Assembly: GCA_015485455.1 (NCBI GenBank)
Contig: WFTN01000284.1
Location: forward strand, 1 to 8,785
Length of the DNA: 8,785 nucleotides
Direction of reading: 5' to 3'
Source of the DNA: Planctomycetota bacterium
GTDB lineage: Bacteria; Planctomycetota; GCA-002687715; DRQF01
Shown here: positions 6,342-8,785 of the stretch, piece after piece
Layout of the letters: each line of letters begins with the position of its first letter
Numbering within the stretch: the stretch's first letter is position 1
Position numbers and translations under genes: made by a program
The notes under the pieces: generated by a model
Told to the model about the DNA's origin: nothing
Seen by the model: only the letters and a program-made list of their open reading frames with translations
The model's database searches: none

Positions 6342-7346
6342 ATGAGTCGCGTATTTGTCGCTTACACCGGTGGAACGATTGGCATGGTTCCTGGGGCTGG
6401 GGGGTTCGTCCCTAAGCCCGGGGAATTCCTCGATATATTCAATCATTTGGACTTTGTGGGGGCTCCAGAATTACCCGATTTCGTCATCGAGGAATTCGAT
6501 CCTATTCTCGATTCCGCCAATATGCGCCCAACAGATTGGAACCGCATTGCCTCTATCATCGAGGAAAAATATACGGAGTTCGATGGTTTCGTCGTCCTCC
6601 ACGGCACGGACACCATGGCCTACACGGCCTCGGCTTTGTCTTTCATGTTGGAAGGGTTGAGAAAGCCAGTGATCTTGACTGGTTCCCAAATCCCTCTTTG
6701 CCGCATACGGAGCGATGGCTATCGGAATGTCGTTGAGGCCATGACTTTGGCGGGGGACTATTCAATTCCTGAGGTCTGTATCCATTTTGGTGGTCGACTC
6801 TTGCGGGGCAATCGGGCGACTAAAGTGAGTTCTGCTGCCTTGAAAGCCTTTGATTCTCCCAATTTCCCTTTTCTTGGCCGGGTGGCCACAGGTTTCAAGG
6901 TGCGGGACGATCTTGTTCGTCGCAGTCCCCATGGGGCTTTGAAGGTTCACTCCTTGGGACGGTCACGGGTGGGCGCTTTGAGAATTTTTCCTGGAATGGA
7001 AGCCGAGATCTTGGAGAACATTTTGCGTCCGCCACTCCAAGGTTTGGTGTTGGAATGCTATGGGGTTGGCAATGCACCCGTGCAAGACGGGAAGATCCCC
7101 GCCGTCATTGAATCAGCTTGCAGACGGGGGGTTGTGGTGGCGATTGCCAGTCAATGCTCCGATGGCACCGTTGATTTAGGGGGTTACGCCACCAGCTCGG
7201 CCCTGGCTCAGGCAGGAGCCATCAGTGGTTTGGACATGACCGTGGAAGCCCTCATGACCAAGATGATGTATCTCATCGAGTTGGGTTTGCCCACCGACCA
7301 AGTCAAGTATCGCTTGGGAGTGAGCTTGCGTGGTGAACTGAGCTGA
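6342..7346 (+). CDS. ansA: Type I (cytosolic) L-asparaginase
   Basis: Hydrolyses L-asparagine to aspartate and ammonia in the cytoplasm. The 334 residues match the size of E. coli AnsA (about 338), and there is no signal peptide, which argues against the periplasmic type II enzyme. The nucleophile motif is YTGGTIGM (Thr12), followed by DSANMRPTDW (57-66), the second catalytic motif VLHGTDTMAYTASALSFMLE (85-104, Thr89/Asp90), KPVILTGSQIPL and the catalytic Lys161 region (RATKVSSAA). The C-terminal domain with SQCSDGTVDLGGYA is complete. The match runs end to end with no gaps. It appears monocistronic: divergent from the glycoside hydrolase upstream and convergent with lpxD downstream, with only 34 bp between stops and no clear hairpin there. 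Confidence 0.96.
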   Translation: MSRVFVAYTGGTIGMVPGAGGFVPKPGEFLDIFNHLDFVGAPELPDFVIEEFDPILDSANMRPTDWNRIASIIEEKYTEFDGFVVLHGTDTMAYTASALSFMLEGLRKPVILTGSQIPLCRIRSDGYRNVVEAMTLAGDYSIPEVCIHFGGRLLRGNRATKVSSAALKAFDSPNFPFLGRVATGFKVRDDLVRRSPHGALKVHSLGRSRVGALRIFPGMEAEILENILRPPLQGLVLECYGVGNAPVQDGKIPAVIESACRRGVVVAIASQCSDGTVDLGGYATSSALAQAGAISGLDMTVEALMTKMMYLIELGLPTDQVKYRLGVSLRGELS

Positions 7347-7380
7347 GCTTTGGTGTTTGGCCATAGATCAGAGACCCAAC

Positions 7381-8406
7381 CTAGTTGTCCCGGAGTTCTT
7401 TGAGTTCCTTCTTGAGGCGCTTTAACTCTTCTCGCATTTCCGGCAATTTGGGGAAGATCACTTGAGCCCGCAGGGTCTTGGCATGGGACACCGCTGGCGA
7501 CCCCGAGACAAAACTTCTCTGAGAGATGTGTTTGGTGACACCACTTTGAGCTCCAATCATGACTTGGTCAGCAATGTGGATGTGGCCAATAATGCCTGCT
7601 TGACCACCGATCATGCAATAGTCACCAATCTTGGTTGAACCTGAAATCCCCACTTGAGAGATGATGATCGTTCCAGATCCGATTTCGACGTTGTGGGCCA
7701 CTTGGACTAAATTGTCAATCTTGGTTCCCTTGCCGACGCGAGTTTCTCCGAAGGCGGCTCGGTCGATGGTGGTATTCGCGCCAATTTCAACGTCGTCCTC
7801 TAAGACCACGATACCCAGCTGAGGAACCTTTTCGTTGCGCCCTTCATTCTGAACATAGCCGAAACCATCGCTGCCAATGACGGCACCGTCTTGGATTCGA
7901 ACACGGTTCCCAATCCAGGAGCGTCTGCGCAGGGAGACATTGCTATGAATGACAACATCGTCTCCCAAAACACAGCCTTCTTCCAGAGAGACACCGGGGC
8001 TCAGGCGAACCCGGTCGCCGATTCGACAGTTTTCGGCGATGGAGACGAAGGGACCAATGTCCGGGGATGAACCGATCTTGACGTTAGCCCCGACCCAGGC
8101 TTGAGGATGTATTCCCTGAGGATCCGGCTGGGGGTCGAAGAATGTGCGGAGAATCTTGGCAAAGGCAATTCTGGGGTTTTTGACCAAGACCAGAGTTGCA
8201 GAGACGTCCTCAACGGATTCTTTGCATACCAAGACCGCGGCTTGGGAGGACTTGGCACGGCTTAAGTTCTTGTCGCCCTCGAAGAAAGAAATCTCCTTGG
8301 CCCCAGCAGCGTCCAGGCTGTTGGCCCCGCTGATCTTGATGTTTTCGTCCCCCACAATCTGGCCGTCCACCAGGGTAGAGATATCGGTCAGTGCGATCGG
8401 TTTCAT
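7381..8406 (-). CDS. lpxD: UDP-3-O-(3-hydroxyacyl)glucosamine N-acyltransferase
   Basis: The third step of lipid A synthesis: transfers a 3-hydroxyacyl chain from acyl carrier protein to the amine of UDP-3-O-acyl-glucosamine in the cytoplasm. The 341 residues equal the E. coli length. The N-terminal uridine-binding domain runs to about 97 (including [12 protein letters not shown] and [10 protein letters not shown]). A long left-handed beta-helix of hexapeptide repeats follows to about 295 ([20 protein letters not shown] and onward), containing the catalytic His238 in [12 protein letters not shown] and His275 in GIIGHIHIA. The usual GSPA precedes a helical C-terminus ([18 protein letters not shown]) that packs in the trimer. 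The start matches the family N-terminus; a weak AAGGA site lies 13 bp upstream. It is separated from the frequent lpxD-fabZ-lpxA-lpxB neighbours and probably forms its own transcript. Confidence 0.96.
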   Translation of the reverse strand: MKPIALTDISTLVDGQIVGDENIKISGANSLDAAGAKEISFFEGDKNLSRAKSSQAAVLVCKESVEDVSATLVLVKNPRIAFAKILRTFFDPQPDPQGIHPQAWVGANVKIGSSPDIGPFVSIAENCRIGDRVRLSPGVSLEEGCVLGDDVVIHSNVSLRRRSWIGNRVRIQDGAVIGSDGFGYVQNEGRNEKVPQLGIVVLEDDVEIGANTTIDRAAFGETRVGKGTKIDNLVQVAHNVEIGSGTIIISQVGISGSTKIGDYCMIGGQAGIIGHIHIADQVMIGAQSGVTKHISQRSFVSGSPAVSHAKTLRAQVIFPKLPEMREELKRLKKELKELRDN

Positions 8407-8568
8407 AGCTATACAATGATCCTTGGTAGATTTTTCTGGCCGTTGCCCTAAACCAAGAGCTTTTGGGGCGCTTGTTGTTTCTTTTCGCCATCATGCACCT
8501 GAGAGGCCTTGTCTTCAAGTCAGAGAAGGTGACTTGCGTAGTCCTGGGCAGAAGGGGCATAATCAGTC

Positions 8569-8785
8569 ATGCGAATGATCTATTTCTTGACCATCGTTTG
8601 CAGCCTGCTCTTGGGCTGTGGAAAAGAGGCCAAAGACGAAGGCAGCCTTCGTGTTGCTGTCGCGTCGAATTTTGCTCCGATTCTCAGAGAGCTAAGCAAA
8701 AGCTACACAGAAGAATTTGGTCAAGAAGTTGTGCTTACATCTGGTTCAACGGGGGTTCTTTACGCCCAGATCGAAAATGGTGCCC
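8569..8785 (+). CDS. modA: ModA-like molybdate-binding lipoprotein (3' end outside window)
   Basis: The first 72 residues of a periplasmic binding protein for molybdate (or tungstate) that feeds a ModBC ABC importer. The signal peptide MRMIYFLTIVCSLLLGCG ends in lipobox LLGC, with Cys17, so the protein is lipid-anchored. The mature start RVAVASNFAPILRELSKSY, then VVLTSGSTGVLYAQIENGA, is the typical ModA lead-in, with the oxyanion-binding Ser in ASNF and in SGSTG. GAAGGGG (8551-8557) lies 11 bp ahead of the ATG; a second in-frame ATG at 8575 would also keep the signal peptide. It is divergent from lpxD across 162 bp in which I see no convincing promoter or molybdate-box. The permease and ATPase genes are expected past the window edge. 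Confidence 0.85.
   Translation, partial: MRMIYFLTIVCSLLLGCGKEAKDEGSLRVAVASNFAPILRELSKSYTEEFGQEVVLTSGSTGVLYAQIENGA

Noticed and set aside
5111..6814. Fourteen-base repeat TTGCGGGGCAATCG at 5111 and 6801
   Set aside because: One copy lies inside ansA coding sequence, flanks do not match, and one such match is not surprising in a window of this size.
8456..8476. Imperfect inverted repeat between lpxD and modA as an operator
   Set aside because: Seven pairs with a mismatch, no resemblance to a known molybdate-box, and no second copy.
8534..8563. TTGCGT and CATAAT with 18-bp spacing as the modA promoter
   Set aside because: The -10 element would lie downstream of the ribosome binding site, leaving the start codon without one.

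Overview
The window looks like chromosomal DNA from a diderm (Gram-negative-type) bacterium. It carries lpxD for lipid A synthesis, at least two clear lipoproteins with lipoboxes (a third has an atypical one), a ModA-type periplasmic binding protein and a secreted glycoside hydrolase. By eye the base composition is close to balanced. Two paralogous metalloproteases resemble DUF1570 / peptidase-MA-like proteins, and a ZnuA-like lipoprotein sits next to a LolD-type ATPase. From memory, both are common in Planctomycetota and related groups, so that phylum is my best guess; there is no rRNA or other marker gene here to prove it. I see no tRNA, rRNA, CRISPR array, insertion sequence or phage gene.

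Left part (1-1366, + strand): the 3' end of an ABC transporter ATPase of the LolD/MacB class overlaps by 4 bp (ATGA) a zinc/manganese-type substrate-binding lipoprotein. The lipoprotein has Val where the first metal-ligand His normally lies, and its partner ATPase is not of the usual ZnuC type.

Centre (1506-5020): two convergent genes encode paralogous membrane-anchored zinc metalloproteases (gluzincins, HEGTH plus EGVAEYF). One is anchored by a transmembrane helix behind a basic Ser/Arg-rich cytoplasmic tail, the other apparently as a lipoprotein. A near-perfect 19-bp-stem bidirectional terminator lies between them.

Right part (5202-8785): a secreted GH113-like (beta-mannanase-type) glycoside hydrolase on the - strand is divergent from cytosolic type I asparaginase (ansA, +) with a plausible sigma70 promoter. 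ansA converges on lpxD (-), which is divergent from the start of a ModA-like molybdate-binding lipoprotein cut by the window end. These genes alternate in direction and appear to be single-gene units. The shared theme is the cell envelope: five of the eight genes encode exported or membrane-anchored proteins. The most interesting elements are the protease pair and the unusual ABC/metal-binding module.
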